A stretch of DNA of 64,000 bases from Chimonanthus salicifolius (GCA_013350335.1 CM023535.1:33884991-33948990); one strand, 5' to 3'; positions 1 to 11,030 are shown, numbered from the stretch's first letter. Numbers and translations are program-made. Notes: a model not told the origin generated them from the letters alone.

Positions 1-79
1 TGAATACAATATAGAAAATAGAAGAATTCTTCTCCATCTCTTCTCTTTTTTCCCCTTATTTTTAGTCTATTATTGTACA
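1..79 (+). repeat. 3' tail of a Ty1/copia LTR
   Basis: The window opens inside a pyrimidine-rich sequence that ends in TTGTACA at 79. A primer-binding site follows immediately, which marks this as the 3' end (U5) of a 5' LTR. The LTR start lies outside the window, so its length is unknown. Confidence 0.7.
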
Positions 80-91
80 TGGTATCAGAGT
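80..91 (+). other. Primer-binding site, tRNA-iMet type (copia remnant)
   Basis: TGGTATCAGAGT differs by one base from TGGTATCAGAGC, the complement of the plant initiator-Met tRNA 3' end, and directly abuts the LTR end. This is where reverse transcription would prime. Integrase coding sequence begins only about 20 bp later, so gag, protease and the start of integrase have been lost. Confidence 0.75.
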
Positions 92-111
92 CAGTCTATT
101 ATTCTATTATT

Positions 112-926
112 CTCATGAAACACATAAGTCTGAAGTGTTTGATCATTTTCGCACATTTTATAATCGGGTTGCCACTCACTTTGATTTGAAAATTAGAACT
201 CTGCGAAGTGATAACGGGGGAGAATATTTGTTTCATTGCTTTCTCAATTTTTTGTATGAGCATGGTATTGAATCAGAATTGTCATGTCCTTCTACACCAC
301 AGCAGAATGGTGTAGCGGAAAGAAAAAACAGACACCTTCGTAAGGTCGCTTGATCTCTCCTCTTTACCATGCATGTTCCACAGTCATACTGGCCTGAGGA
401 AGTCTTGACCTCTTGTTACCTTATCAACCGAATGCCATCCCATGTGTTGTCCGACAAATCGCCTATTCAACTTCTCTCACTCCATAAACATATTCCTCTT
501 CTGCCATTAAATATTTTTGGATGTTCCTGCTTTGTTCACCAGTTCTCTGGTGATAAATTTTCCCCTCATGCTGTGCATTGCATCTTTTTAGGTTATTCAT
601 CCTTTCACAAAGGCTACAAGTGTCTTGATCCTACCACTGGCAAAACCTATGTGTCTATGAATGTCACGTTCTTTGAGACAGTCCCATATTTTTTTGCACC
701 ACCTGTTCCATCCTCCTCTCCTATTTTACCTCTCCTTCCCGCATATACTACTCCACCTCGCTCTACTCCCGCTAGCACTACCAAGCCTACTTTGTTATAT
801 CGACGCCGATATCACCAGAATCCACCTCCAGCAGACGTCACTGTCACATCTGCCACTGGTCAAGATCCGCCCACCGCTGCCGAGTCTGACCTTCCCATCG
901 CTTTTCGGAAAGGTAAGCGTACTTGT
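112..926 (+). pseudogene. Ty1/copia integrase fragment (broken)
   Basis: The translated sequence is the second half of a copia integrase. It has SDNGGEY (second catalytic Asp), PQQNGVAERKNR (catalytic Glu) and the C-terminal GCSCFVH, IFLGYSSFHKGYKC and DLPIAFRKGKRTC blocks that lead towards reverse transcriptase. An in-frame TGA at 351-353 replaces the Arg normally found before SLLFTMHVP and fits a CGA-to-TGA transition. The first catalytic Asp and the zinc domain are missing because the frame is joined almost directly to the PBS. Similarity stops near 926. Integrase would insert the element cDNA into the genome; this copy cannot. Confidence 0.85.
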
Positions 927-1485
927 ACTCTCCTTCTTATCTACAAATTAAACCATACAACTATACAATTGACTTTCCAAAATAAGATTAGTTGGGTCAA
1001 TTATCCTGTATCGGATCCCACAACACGAAGTACTTTGGGACAATAAGGCAGAAAAAAACTCAATAAAAGGGGAGCTAGAACCACTAGGCACCAGGTCGAG
1101 TAAAGACCCAAATAAGGGGAAAGGCAAATGCAATGCTGATGGGATGGGGGGAAAGACAACTCCAAAGAGCAAATCACAAAGAAGAGAGAAAAAGAGAGAG
1201 TTCAGGGACGAAAGTACTCGGTCTAAAAAGGAGAGGAATGAAGCATCAGATACCAACCCAAGTATGTGATGAAGAGCCTGGGAACCTGTTGAGCTACTGG
1301 AAGTCCAAGTATCGAAGAAAACCCGCAACTTGTGATCCATGGCCTTCGCCGAAGAAGGGATAGACTAATACCAAGGCAATGAAGAGGCCTCAGAGGTGAA
1401 AACCGTGATCGCAGTGATCCTACCCGTTGAATAAGAGAAGACTCTGGGATTACCAGCCGCTGATGGATTGAAACTGCGAAGAGGC
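927..1485. other. Unassigned sequence between copia remnant and solo LTR
   Basis: No recognisable gene. Open frames exist on both strands (948-1340 minus, 1133-1363 plus) but neither resembles a family I know. The plus strand is purine-rich around 1160-1260. The last five bases (GAGGC, 1481-1485) are the left target-site copy of solo LTR S1, so before that insertion this stretch was contiguous with 4673 onward and may be a degenerate part of the LINE downstream of its endonuclease. Confidence 0.4.
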
Positions 1486-2080
1486 TGTCACGGCCCAACC
1501 AAAAAGGACACGTGAGAAACAATAATATTTTTTTTTTCAACTCTGAAGCATGCGCAACTCATAATCCAAACACGTGACACCTACACGTGTTGCGAGATCC
1601 CTACGGATCCAAGGACTTATTGGACCCTTGATTTGATCGAATTGAATTATCAGTTGCCTACGTACTTCAGTGGAGATCAGATCCTGCGTAGTTCTCAATT
1701 CAAATATTTCATGGCACTAACCCCGTGCTATTCATGAATTCACATCAAGACATTCTAATGACTCTATCGTGGGCCTCATCAATAGAATAGATCTCATCTA
1801 TCACGGGTCTAGCCAATCACGGGCCTATACCAACCATGGGAACACCGTCAATCATAGGGTCAATGTCACACATAGGATAAACCTCAACCATGGGACCTAT
1901 ACCCGAACATAAATACATCCCTCATCTGGGAAAATACTCTAAATATGGGTCCAATCTTCTATGGAATCAATGCCCTCCGTGAGAATGTCTATCAACAGTA
2001 TACAATACTCATCCATGGTCACAAAGCCCTCCATGCGAATAACCATCCATGGGAAAATAATATCTATCCATAGAATTGTC

Positions 2081-2431
2081 ACGTCCACCATGAGACCAAT
2101 ACGTCTACCATGGGACCATTATATCTATCATGGGGTCAATATGCCCACCATATAATCAATATCTAGGCATGAATCCAATATGTCTACCATGGGAATAACA
2201 TCGATGGGATTCATCATCCATCCCTGGTAACTCTCCATCAGTGAGTATCATTTATCCATGGGTAATAACCATCCATGAATATAATCACTCCATAGGTATA
2301 ATCCATCCATGGGCATAACTCATACGTTCGTAGAACAAATATGTCTATCATAGGACCAACATGTCTAACATAAGACCAATACGTCTACTATGGGACCAAC
2401 AAGTCTACCATAAGACCAACATCCGGGCATG
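2081..2431. repeat. Degenerate 20-bp tandem repeats inside S1
   Basis: Two blocks (about 2081-2195 and 2331-2431) consist of head-to-tail 20-bp units close to AATATGTCTACCATGGGACC, with substitutions between units. Looser CCATGGG-containing relatives extend through most of 1740-2550. Confidence 0.75.
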
Positions 2432-3170
2432 AATCCAAACCACAATGTCAACCATCATCCATGGGTATACACATCCAGGGGCACATCATCTACCATAAGA
2501 TCTTCTATCCGTAGGAACAACACTCGAATGAATCCCTACGTGACTGTGGTAACAATATCAAATCATCATATCATATCATAAATATACCACGACCCCCAGC
2601 AAGACTTAGGGACCATGACTTACTAAACGGGAGACCCTCGACTGGCGTGATCAAGTCTACCTCGCCCTGCATCCCTTCACCTCATGGGTGATTCAGTCAA
2701 GCTCTAAGGCGGTCAGACCGCGTCTAATGAAGCTAACACCACCCCCATGGGGTAAAATAGTGTCTAGCTCTACACATCAACGCACATCAAGTGTGCGAAA
2801 TAGCCGTGAGAGCGCCCTCCAGCTCGTAGCATGTGAGGGATCTACTCCTAGACAGCAACCCTACGGGACCAAGTCTCCATAGCCGACCCCACCGTCCTGA
2901 ATATCTCTCTAGAACGGTCAGTCAACCATCATAATCGCTTGAGGGATGTACCCATACCACGTCTCAATATCAAGTGACCAAGTCACATATACATCTCAAT
3001 GCCACAGTCTTCGTATGTTCATATTGAGGCTCCCACAGTCTCACGGCTACTCTAGGCCTTACTCATGGAATCTATATATTTATCTCATCCTTTTAACTAC
3101 ACAAAGGTGAGACACAATGATCTACTGGTCGGACAGTTTTCTTTTTCAACGGACTAAGGTATAACATTAT

Positions 3171-3425
3171 CAATATCAGGTGAGGGACACACTCATACTA
3201 CTTCTCAATATAATCAATATCACGTGAGGGACACACCCATACCACGTCTCAATCAACATATCATGTGAGGGACACACCCATACCACGTCTCAATATAATC
3301 AATATCACGTGAGGGACACACTCATACCGCGTCTCAATCAACAATATCACGTGAGGGACACACCCATACCACGTCTCAATCAACAATATCACGTGAGGGA
3401 CACACCCATACCACGTCTCAATATA
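3171..3425. repeat. Minisatellite, six units of about 39-46 bp, inside S1
   Basis: Six units start near 3171, 3215, 3254, 3300, 3342 and 3384. Each contains CACGTGAGGGACACAC followed by a CATACCACGTCTCAAT-like block. A lone diverged unit lies near 2938-2975. The sequence after that unit (CAAGTGACCAAGTCACATA, about 2975-3060) is repeated after the array (about 3430-3530), so the array sits inside a larger duplication of about 460 bp. Confidence 0.85.
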
Positions 3426-4949
3426 ATCAAGTGACCTAGTCACATACATCTCACTGCCAAAGTCCTCATCTGTCCATCATAAGAATTTTCACAGTTCTCT
3501 CGCAATTCTAAGCTTTACTCAAGTAACAAACATATATGTCTCATGATATCGGAACTCCCAAGGCATCATAACCTCTTCGGGCCGCCTTCGAGGGATCCAA
3601 CATCTGCATTAGAGCCTATATTAGGGAAGGTATATCCCACCAATCCATTTCTACCTTTCACATTTGCTCATCATCTTACATCATCCTTAATATAAATGGA
3701 TGACATAATGCATCTTTTGACGAGCTGAGGCACAATGCTCTCAGTTGCCTACGTACCACATAGTGGATCAGATCAACCGTAATTCATTATTTTCACATTT
3801 GGGTTGACATTGGGGAGTGGTCATACTTTTACTTTGAGGAAATCAAACAAGGCTTTCTTACCATTTACATTGCATTCCATGCATTCTCAATCATGCTAGT
3901 CCATCCCCATTGTAGCACAAGTTAACCCCCTTGGGTTCTAAGATGCTTGACCTTAACTCACCCATATCACTTAGTCTAACCCTTTACCAAGTTCCTCTTC
4001 AAATCATGGAAATTCGTTCTACACATGATTAGGTCAATTCACCACAACCATTATCAACATAGGTACTCACTAGTGATGTACACATCATCAATTAATCCAA
4101 GCATGGCATTAAAACACATTCATCATGCTTATTATATGAATTACCCATCTAAGAATTCATAATCATGAAAATTCATTTGATACATACATTACTCATAACC
4201 ATACACAAGTATAGGAAGTTATTAAGGCCCTACATTACACATCTTGGGCAATCTTGATTTATCATACATTCTATCATACTTTAATACGTCACAAATCTAT
4301 GAATTCTCAATTATAGTAAACATATAATCATAGGGAACTTGGGAAACTCATACATACGTATCTGATACAATATATTCACATCAATTACACATAGGCATAA
4401 AGAGGTCAAACCATAACCTTACCCAACTATGCATTGGAATGTGCACAAGGCAACATTCACTCAAACATATTATCACACACCTTGTGAGCATGGAATTTTA
4501 CAAATATTCCCAATGCTCTAAGTGTATGGCATTCTCCAATTTTACGCAATGTTATCAAACTCGAATCGTATCGAAATTGTTCTAGTGGTGTGAATTGTGA
4601 ATCGAAAATCGTAAAATCGTATGATTCATTTATCTTATTCTCATAACCATTTTGTTGACCTGGGCCATTACAGAGGCCCGAACATCCTGATGTCGAAAAT
4701 GGGAGTATAGCCCTCCAAGAATAAGCTACAACTACACCGAAGAGTGATATCCTGATCATCAGAATCTGCAACTTGGAAAACAAGTCTCGAAAAAACACCA
4801 TGACGTCTATGTAGAAGAGAGTCAGAATCAAAGAGAAAAGAAGAGAGAGAGATAATACCGGGGTCCGAGGCTAGAGGTGAGGAATCGGCAGGAGGGATGA
4901 CGGGGGAACGAGCGGGGAGGGTGGAGGATGGCAGCACTAGCTGAGAAGA

Positions 4950-6019
4950 AGCTCGGAAGATAGCTGAAAAGTGATTAGTGACTGCCTCCCTAATACCATT
5001 CTTATCAACCAAACAGCGACCCGCTACCACAATAGATCTAATGTTGTTTGTAGCTTTCCGAACATTGGCACATCTATGAAAAAACTTGGTGTTCTTGTCT
5101 CCTTCCTTTAACGAAGTGCTCTAGATCTTTGTCGCCATTCCACTTCTTCCAAGCGTAGGCAATCCCAAAAGGTAGCTTTACCGTTTTTTCTTGATTCTAG
5201 TTCTTCCTCCTCTAGTTCTCTTTCCTCTTCCAATCTATTCCAACTTTCTAGCTTACGGATGACAGTCTATTTTCTTTCTTTCACTGGGCCACCCGTTGAT
5301 TTAACCCATTCTTTAATCTTAGATTTCAAGAGAATATGTTTTTTTGATACAACGTATCCTCCCCAACCTTGAATGTCAAATTCTTCCAACCTTTCCTTCA
5401 CTAATTTGTTGAAATTCATGTCTTCCAAAGCATTACTGAAATGGAACGTCTTGGACCCCCAATTTATCTCCTTTGTGTCAAGCAAAACTGGGTAGTGGTC
5501 TGAGATGGGACTGAAGAGTTGAATTTGACTTGCATTGGAGAAAACTGCGTCCCATCCCGAGGACGTAAGAAATCTGTCTAATCTACTCATGGCCCCCCTT
5601 GACCATTGCTCCAAGTAAAAGTGGCCACCAATAAGCTGAAGATCTGTAAGCTTGTTTCTTGAGATAAAGTCAAAGAAGTCTATCATGCCTCTTGTGTACC
5701 GACGACCACCTTTCTTTTCTAATGGGTATCTCACAATGTTGAAATCTCCACCCAGACACCATACAAGAGCTCCAACTGTGTACATCTTCTAATTCAGTCC
5801 AAAAATCCTCCCACTCGTTCTGTATTAGGACCATAAGTGTTTGTGAAGCAAACCTCCTCGTCTTCACTGATAAGCAGTCCCTTCACTGATATTGATCTAC
5901 TATCTAGTCTTCTTGAGGAGGCTTTGAAAAGGGAGGGGTTCCATATAATGAGCAATCCACCAGACGATCCTTCCGATGATTTGTTGAAGACCTTGCACAA
6001 TACAACTAAGTATCTTCAT
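4950..6019 (-). pseudogene. L1-type LINE ORF2, endonuclease region (broken)
   Basis: Reading leftward from an ATG at 6019, MKILSC resembles the usual MKI(L/I)SWN start of plant L1 ORF2. It is followed, across frameshifts, by SGGLLIIWN, CFTNTYGPN, GGDFNIV, SRLDRFL and SDHYPVLL, the signature blocks of the AP-like endonuclease that nicks target DNA for target-primed reverse transcription. Near 5050-4950 DKNGIREAVTNHFSAIF matches the linker before reverse transcriptase. The endonuclease N-terminus is internally deleted and several frameshifts and stops are present. No reverse transcriptase is visible downstream: 4673-4950 and, beyond S1, 927-1485 cannot be assigned. Confidence 0.85.
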
Positions 6020-6860
6020 TGGGAAACAAATTTGAACCCCTCAAACCTTTCTGTGCTTCCTCTATCATCTGCATTAATATTAGAGGATAGATTCTCTTCT
6101 AAACAGTCCTTTGGATGAACTGGGGCAGAGTTCCTGGCTCCCTTGATTAGTTAACGCCTCTGTTTTTTGCAGTTGCTCTTAAAGATATTATTACTGTCAT
6201 TGTGCTTCCTAAGAATTTCACTGATCCCTCTCCTCCATTGATTGAGGTTCTTTTTCTGCTTAAGGAAGATTGTTGAAGCTCAGCCCAATTTTCTTTCCAA
6301 TTTTGAGAATTTTTGAACTGTTCCTTTCTATATATCCTTTTTTTTTCAGGTCCCGGATCAATATGTCTTCTGCTAAAATTTCTTTTTTCCTTGTTTTTTC
6401 ATTTTTTTTTTTTTTTCCTAAAACAACTTTAGCAAGGACTTTCCTTCGTCTTCTTCAAACCAATCAGGTGCCCTTGATTTGGATTTGAAAGTCTTTCGTT
6501 CTACCCTAGCAACTGTGTAGGCTTGCCCAGACTAGGGCTTTATCTTGAGAGTCCCGAAAAGCTAAGCCCGCTTGTTTATTTTTTCTAGCAATATTGAGCC
6601 TTACATCAGGTGGGACCTGATTTGGGCTAGAAAAATGGGTTTCCGCACCCCCTCAAACTCCTCTGGGTTCAAGTTCCCATTTGGACTGGACTTCATTTTA
6701 GACCTGAGAGACTGACCCGGGTGCGTGGCTTTGAGAAGCTTCTCCGTTGTTTCCAACGCACGCTCCACACGTGCCAGCCTGTCATCTGCCTCCAATAAAA
6801 ACTTTCGTAAGTCCTTCCAATGATCCGTTGTCTCCTTGCTTGCATCTTCGCATTAACCAC
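6020..6860 (-). pseudogene. Probable LINE ORF1 remnant
   Basis: This lies directly upstream (minus strand) of the LINE ORF2 start, where ORF1 is expected. Open segments include 6601-6795, whose beginning (ADDRLARVERALETTEKLL) could form a short coiled coil, and a piece near 6420-6520 containing DWFEEDEGKSL. A run of T at about 6401-6417 interrupts it. I do not recognise a full nucleic-acid-binding domain, so the assignment rests mainly on position. Confidence 0.4.
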
Positions 6861-7499
6861 AAGATTTCTGCTTCCCTCCCTCTGACTTCTCTTTGCCTTT
6901 GCTCTCTTTGTTTTTGAGAAACCTACATGGACACCTGTCCTTTCGGTCCTCGAGAGTTGTTCCAGATGGGTAGGAGATTGGCACGATTGCTCCGAATTGA
7001 CGGAAAAGTTGTGTACCCCCTAAAGTTGTGTACCCCTGTATACATCCAACCGTGACCCATTGACCCCTTCATTAGTTGTTGTCTCATTCTCCCTCATTGA
7101 CCGAACCCATAAACCACCACTTAACCCATTAAGGCTTTATTTCATTTATTCCTAAACATCATGCGTTACTCGATATTCTTTTTCACTCTTTATTTTAACC
7201 ATTGTTTCGCATTTAATTCATTTAACACATTAGATTCTTAGCATTTGCATGATTATGTGTGGTAACTTTATATTTATTAATTGCAGATATTAATTGAAAT
7301 TTAATCTCAGCTTATTTTAGATTTAGAGTGCATTATTCTCATCCATTTTAATTTTAGGGAACCATTTTAGACATTTTGAGTTTACCCTATCCCTTGTCCT
7401 ACATCAACTACTCCCAAGACCAGTCAACCTTGCATCATTAGAGACACTCCCATCAAAGTTCAATTTCAGTCAGCCTGAGTGGGAGGGTTTGATCTCTGC
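6861..7499. other. No recognisable feature
   Basis: AT-rich sequence between LINE remnants, with no coding similarity, repeat or RNA gene that I can support. Confidence 0.5.
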
Positions 7500-7745
7500 A
7501 TCTCTGCGTTTTTTCTTCTACCATGGGGTTTGGCTTACTATATAGCTAAGCCTTTGAAACTGCTTAAAGAAGACACCCAGGCTGCCCCTTTGAATGTAAT
7601 AATTTCAATGATATAATGAACCCCTTTGATTTAGTTCTGAACACCCTATTATTTCTTTCTAAACAAATGGCAATGACCATCACAGTCACTCTCCATAGCT
7701 CCTCAAAACGACTCCCTCCGTCCCTGTTTTGATGAGCTCTGAAGT
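7500..7745 (-). pseudogene. 3' end of a second LINE (ORF2 C-terminus)
   Basis: In two minus-strand frames the translation shows ELWRVTVMVIAICLERNNRVF and then KGAAWVSSLSSFKG. This is the C-terminal tail typical of plant L1 ORF2, where the zinc-binding RVT region ends in a W...ERNNRIF block followed by AAWV...FKG. A frameshift near 7640 separates the pieces. It lies upstream of the other LINE's ORF1, so it is the end of a different, 5'-truncated copy. Confidence 0.7.
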
Positions 7746-7871
7746 GTATCATCGTCATCATCATGATGAAGTCATAATCCCATCTTAGGTTGGCTTTTCT
7801 ACTTCTTCTTCTCGACCTTATCATAACCCATACAATCACTCACTTCACTCTCTATTGTGTCTCTCTTTATC

Positions 7872-8066
7872 CCTTTATCCCTTCCATATTTTCAGTAGTC
7901 TACCCCTCTTTGTATTTGCAATTTGTATCTTCTCAACTCTATGTACTAGAGCTATCTCCGGTCTTCGATTAACATAATCAAACCACCTTAAATGAGCTTC
8001 TCCCACTTTGTTATCTATTTTGGGGCTTGAAGTGTGTATGTCCTGTAAATTTCTTGTATCAATCAC
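7872..8066 (-). pseudogene. C-terminal tail of an RTE-type LINE
   Basis: The minus-strand translation contains KVGEAHLRWFDYVNRRPEIALVHRVE and then KRGRLLKIWKG. This corresponds to the HLRWFGHV.RRP....RR....RGRPKKTW tail of RTE-type LINEs found in plants. The typical RGRPKKTW is degraded to RGRLLKIW, and the polypeptide is cut off at both ends. It lies head to tail with the preceding LINE end and may be within an intron of the host gene at 8626. Confidence 0.65.
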
Positions 8067-8625
8067 CCACTGTTTAATAACCGGCCTACAAAGCGATAGT
8101 TCAGAATTGATTAATTGCTGCCGTCAGGAAAAGGCAAAGGAATGATTGGCTAGGATATTCTGATTAGGAGATTTTTGTTACATCATACAATCACCTATCA
8201 TTAAGCACATTGTATAAAAGATACAATCTCCAAATGACGTCTCACATGTTCTACATATGGAAGAGGCATAAAATTGTTTTACGTGAAGCAGGGCCTATAA
8301 TTCTTCTTCCATAGATTTGGATTCTTTTATTTCCTAGCTGCAGGTACTAAAGCATTCAACATGGGGTGGAATTCTTTCTTCATTTGCACATTTGTTTTAT
8401 CTGTTTTGTCATTCTCATTGATCACTATCTATTGAAACAAGGCTATCCGTTTCTTATTTTCTCCATTTTGAACCATGATAGGAAATGAGTTGATTCCATA
8501 TAAGATTATATTGATATTATTTCCCCACATTCTTGCTCTCAATGACCAGCTCTTATGAAGTTACATTTGTTGTTCATGTTCTTTCACTATTAGCCCTTGG
8601 ATCTGACTTGATAAATTCTTTGTAG
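8067..8625. other. Probable intron upstream of host exon
   Basis: No coding similarity found on either strand. It ends with a T-rich stretch and a TGTAG acceptor (8621-8625) directly before the permease-like exon. Upstream exons of that gene were not found in the window, so this could also be the flank of a displaced exon. Confidence 0.4.
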
Positions 8626-8807
8626 TTTTGGTTCTGTTTGGCATCCTTCCTGCTGCCATGTCATGGTCTGAGCGATTCTCAAATGACTCTCAAGCTCTGA
8701 AGGCACCACCACTTGTTCCTGGAGGAAGATTTACTCTTTCACTTGTGGCGGGAGGAGCAGCATGCATTGTTCTTTCAGAAATATTTGAGAATTTTACACA
8801 CCCATGA
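8626..8807 (+). CDS. Last exon of a probable tryptophan/tyrosine permease family gene
   Basis: A 182-bp open segment follows a plausible splice acceptor (AG at 8624-8625) and ends at TGA 8805-8807. The translation reads LFGILPAAMSWSERF, then LVPGGRFTLSLVAGGAA and LSEIFENF before the stop. That order (LFG.LP..M.WSER., LVPGG..TL.LV.G.A, ..SEI..NF) is my recollection of the C-terminus of plant Trp/Tyr permease family proteins, with a hydrophobic segment over the last third. The family comprises membrane amino-acid transporters. The exon starts in phase with one base supplied by the previous exon. No stop or frameshift interrupts it. No other exon is visible; upstream DNA is LINE debris, so this is either the end of a gene with TE-filled introns or a stranded exon. 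Confidence 0.55.
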
Positions 8808-10472
8808 AGTGGGAGAGAGCAATGGAAGGCTAGAGCATGTTAGCTAAAAAGAAACAAGATTGAACCCCAATTTTAAATGCTCTCGGAGGCTCATTTGTAT
8901 AGTAATGTATTATTTGTATGATACATTGTTAAAAAATTGTGACAAAGTTCATTTCTCGTTAATGTACACAATAACCATTCAATAGCCTCTGAGACTTCTG
9001 CCCCGAATAGGGATCCTCTTTAGGGGTCATCGTAGTACTTTATCATCTAATGGTATTAATCTAGTAAACCCAGTTGCAGTAGAAAAGTTTTAGCATTTGA
9101 TGCATTTGATTTTCTCAAAGTTAAAATTGGAAATTCTAGTGCTCGCGGAGAACTCTCACTTTTCTCTACTTTCAAGTTTTCGTGATTGATTGCTGCTTAG
9201 ATGGAAAAATTTTGTTACATTGTTGGATGTATGGACCATTAGTTTTTATGGCCTTTAAACCATTTTTAGAATAATGCATTCATGAAAGATTTTGGTAAGC
9301 TCTTTATCTAAGGTCAGTCTTTTTTTTTATCATTCTTATAATTTAAAGTGGGTCGCACTAAATGATATTAATGAGTCCTACTCAAGGATCTTTGTTGACA
9401 AGAAATGACACTATACATGCGCTAGGGTGGGTAGAATCACTTTTTTTTTTCCTCATTCCCCCCTAACCTTCAAAAAAGGCATGTAAAAATTATCTGGAAA
9501 TGGGTAAAATTGAAAAACATATAGCTATGAAGTTTTATGGGTTGTCATGTTGTGTTTTATTAGCATTTTAGAACAATAATATACTTTCCTTTTTATCATT
9601 TCCATCTTTTGAATGTAGGTAGGTGGTGGTCAGGAATTGAACTCCATTCAAATGAAAGGATCCCACTGATTGGTAACATAGAATTTTAATTTAATAACAT
9701 AAAATTCTCTAGTGACCTGATATGATATATTAATGTAAAATGAACAGCTATCTTTTAAAAAACTGATTATGTTGTGATACGGAAGAAAATGTTGAGGCTT
9801 GGCTTTTAAATGCCTCACAATGATTTTTATGTATTTCAACTATCATTTAATTTGGATGCTTCTCATGTGGCCTTTATATAAGAGGATACCTTCCTTTAAT
9901 GAAAAAACACCTATTTCATGAACCTTTCCTAACCTTTTGTTGATATACACCCCTTGCATAACCCTAACCTTTTGTTGGTATACACTTTTTGCCCAACCCC
10001 TCTTAGGAGACTGGTGGTTATGAGGGATCACCCATTTTACTCCACGTATCCTACTGTGTCCTTGCCAATGGTGACTACACTATTTCTTTGGTGCTTCTTC
10101 ATTTTTTGCATGTTTTGAAATTTTGAAAAAAAATAAATAGGCTACAAGAATTGAGTTTTACCTGACTCAATTTCATATCGAGCCAATGACTTGGTAAACT
10201 ATATGTTGAGATTGGTGTTTCATCATAAATTAAAATTAAAATATGTTTGAAAATAGAATGTTTTCACTTGAGTCTTGAAATTTGATCAAATTTTTGTTTC
10301 CCTTAGTGAAAAAGCAAGTGTTAAAGGGTGTGACGTATAGTACTTTTCAAGAGTCTCACAAGCGGTAGTGGACCTCAAATTGGCCAATGTAAAAAACGAA
10401 AAAACGTTTAACCGGCCAGGGGAGCCTCCGCAACGTGCATCTTTCACGTTTACTCGTGCGCACGGAGTGCTT
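8808..10472. other. 3' flank and intergenic DNA
   Basis: AT-rich sequence probably holding the 3' UTR of the preceding exon at its start. It has no further coding similarity that I can see. A phrase CCTAACCTTTTGTTG(A/G)TATACAC is repeated near 9928 and 9963. About 100 bp near 10115-10210 recur in diverged form near 12968-13070, so part of it is a dispersed repeat. Confidence 0.5.
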
Positions 10473-10587
10473 AAAATCCATGTTGCGACACGCGGGTTAG
10501 CAAATATACTATGAAAATCCATGTTGCGACACGCGGGTTAGCAAATATACTACGAAAATCCATGTTGCGACCCACGGGTTAGCACGA
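10473..10587. repeat. 41-bp tandem repeat, 2.8 copies
   Basis: Units start at 10473, 10514 and 10555, each beginning AAAATCCATGTTGCGAC and continuing CGCGGGTTAGC. The first two are nearly identical. The third is truncated and altered (CCCACGGG). Contiguous units without spacers make this a simple tandem duplication. Confidence 0.9.
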
Positions 10588-10660
10588 TTTAATTTATAAA
10601 AGGCGAGTCATACAAACACCTGGAAAATCTGTCTTTTCGTATGAATTTATTTTTACAAAT

Positions 10661-10827
10661 TTTCAGTTCATTCTCAGTTCGTTCAAATGAATGTACTCAT
10701 CCGAACGAACACCTTAGTGTAATTTTCATTCCTTCGAACGAGTGTTCATTCATTCGAATGAACAGTTTGGTTCATTCAAATGAATGACATTTCATTCGAA
10801 TGAACCAAATTGTTTATTCGAACAAAT

Positions 10828-10893
<66 letters not shown>

Positions 10894-11030
10894 ATCCTTC
10901 ACAAAATTCGACTCATTCATTCGAATGAACCAACCTGTTCATTCGAACGAATGAACACTCATCCGAATGAACTGAAACTACACTGATTTATTTGTTCGGA
11001 TGAGTATCCGAACTGAAAATGAACTGACAA
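10661..11030. repeat. Long imperfect inverted repeat with (AT)30 core
   Basis: The left arm (about 10661-10788) and right arm (about 10908-11030) are reverse complements with mismatches. Shared blocks include CAGTTCATTCTCAGTTCG with its counterpart near 11010-11029, ACTCATCCGAAC, and GGTTCATTC(A/G)AATGAATGA. The loop contains a second local palindrome (TTTGGTTCATTC/GAATGAACCAAA, 10767-10808) and a pure AT dinucleotide run at 10832-10891. It may be a foldback or MITE-like element; I could not fix its ends or a target-site duplication. Confidence 0.8.

Larger units (their letters stand above)
1486..4672 (-). mobile_element. Solo LTR S1 (gypsy-type, 3187 bp)
   Basis: The segment begins TGTCACGGCCC and ends GGGCCATTACA, so it has TG...CA termini, and is flanked by perfect 5-bp direct repeats GAGGC (1481-1485 and 4673-4677). 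No PBS, coding region or second LTR is present, so it is a solo LTR left by recombination. By analogy with the other LTRs in the window (TGTAAT... start) it lies on the minus strand. The block AGTTGCCTACGTAC recurs near 1652 and 3742. It carries the two tandem arrays listed separately. The short open frames inside it look fortuitous. Confidence 0.88.

Noticed and set aside
80..91. tRNA-like sequence at this and the other PBS sites (33485, 47311, 63160)
   Set aside because: Only 12 bases complementary to the tRNA 3' end are present; they are primer-binding sites, not tRNA genes.
948..1340. A 130-codon minus-strand ORF
   Set aside because: Low-complexity Ser/Leu/Phe composition opposite a purine-rich strand, no family resemblance; treated as fortuitous.
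3171..3425. Regularly spaced repeats that could look like a CRISPR array (also 10473-10587)
   Set aside because: Units are contiguous, with no unique spacers, inside a plant LTR or intergenic DNA; they are tandem repeats.
8340..8460. A possible upstream exon of the permease-like gene
   Set aside because: The frame is short, ends in a stop without a usable donor in phase, and shows no transporter similarity.
10832..10891. AT run as an origin or centromere signal
   Set aside because: A pure dinucleotide microsatellite in a foldback loop; no supporting satellite or other evidence.
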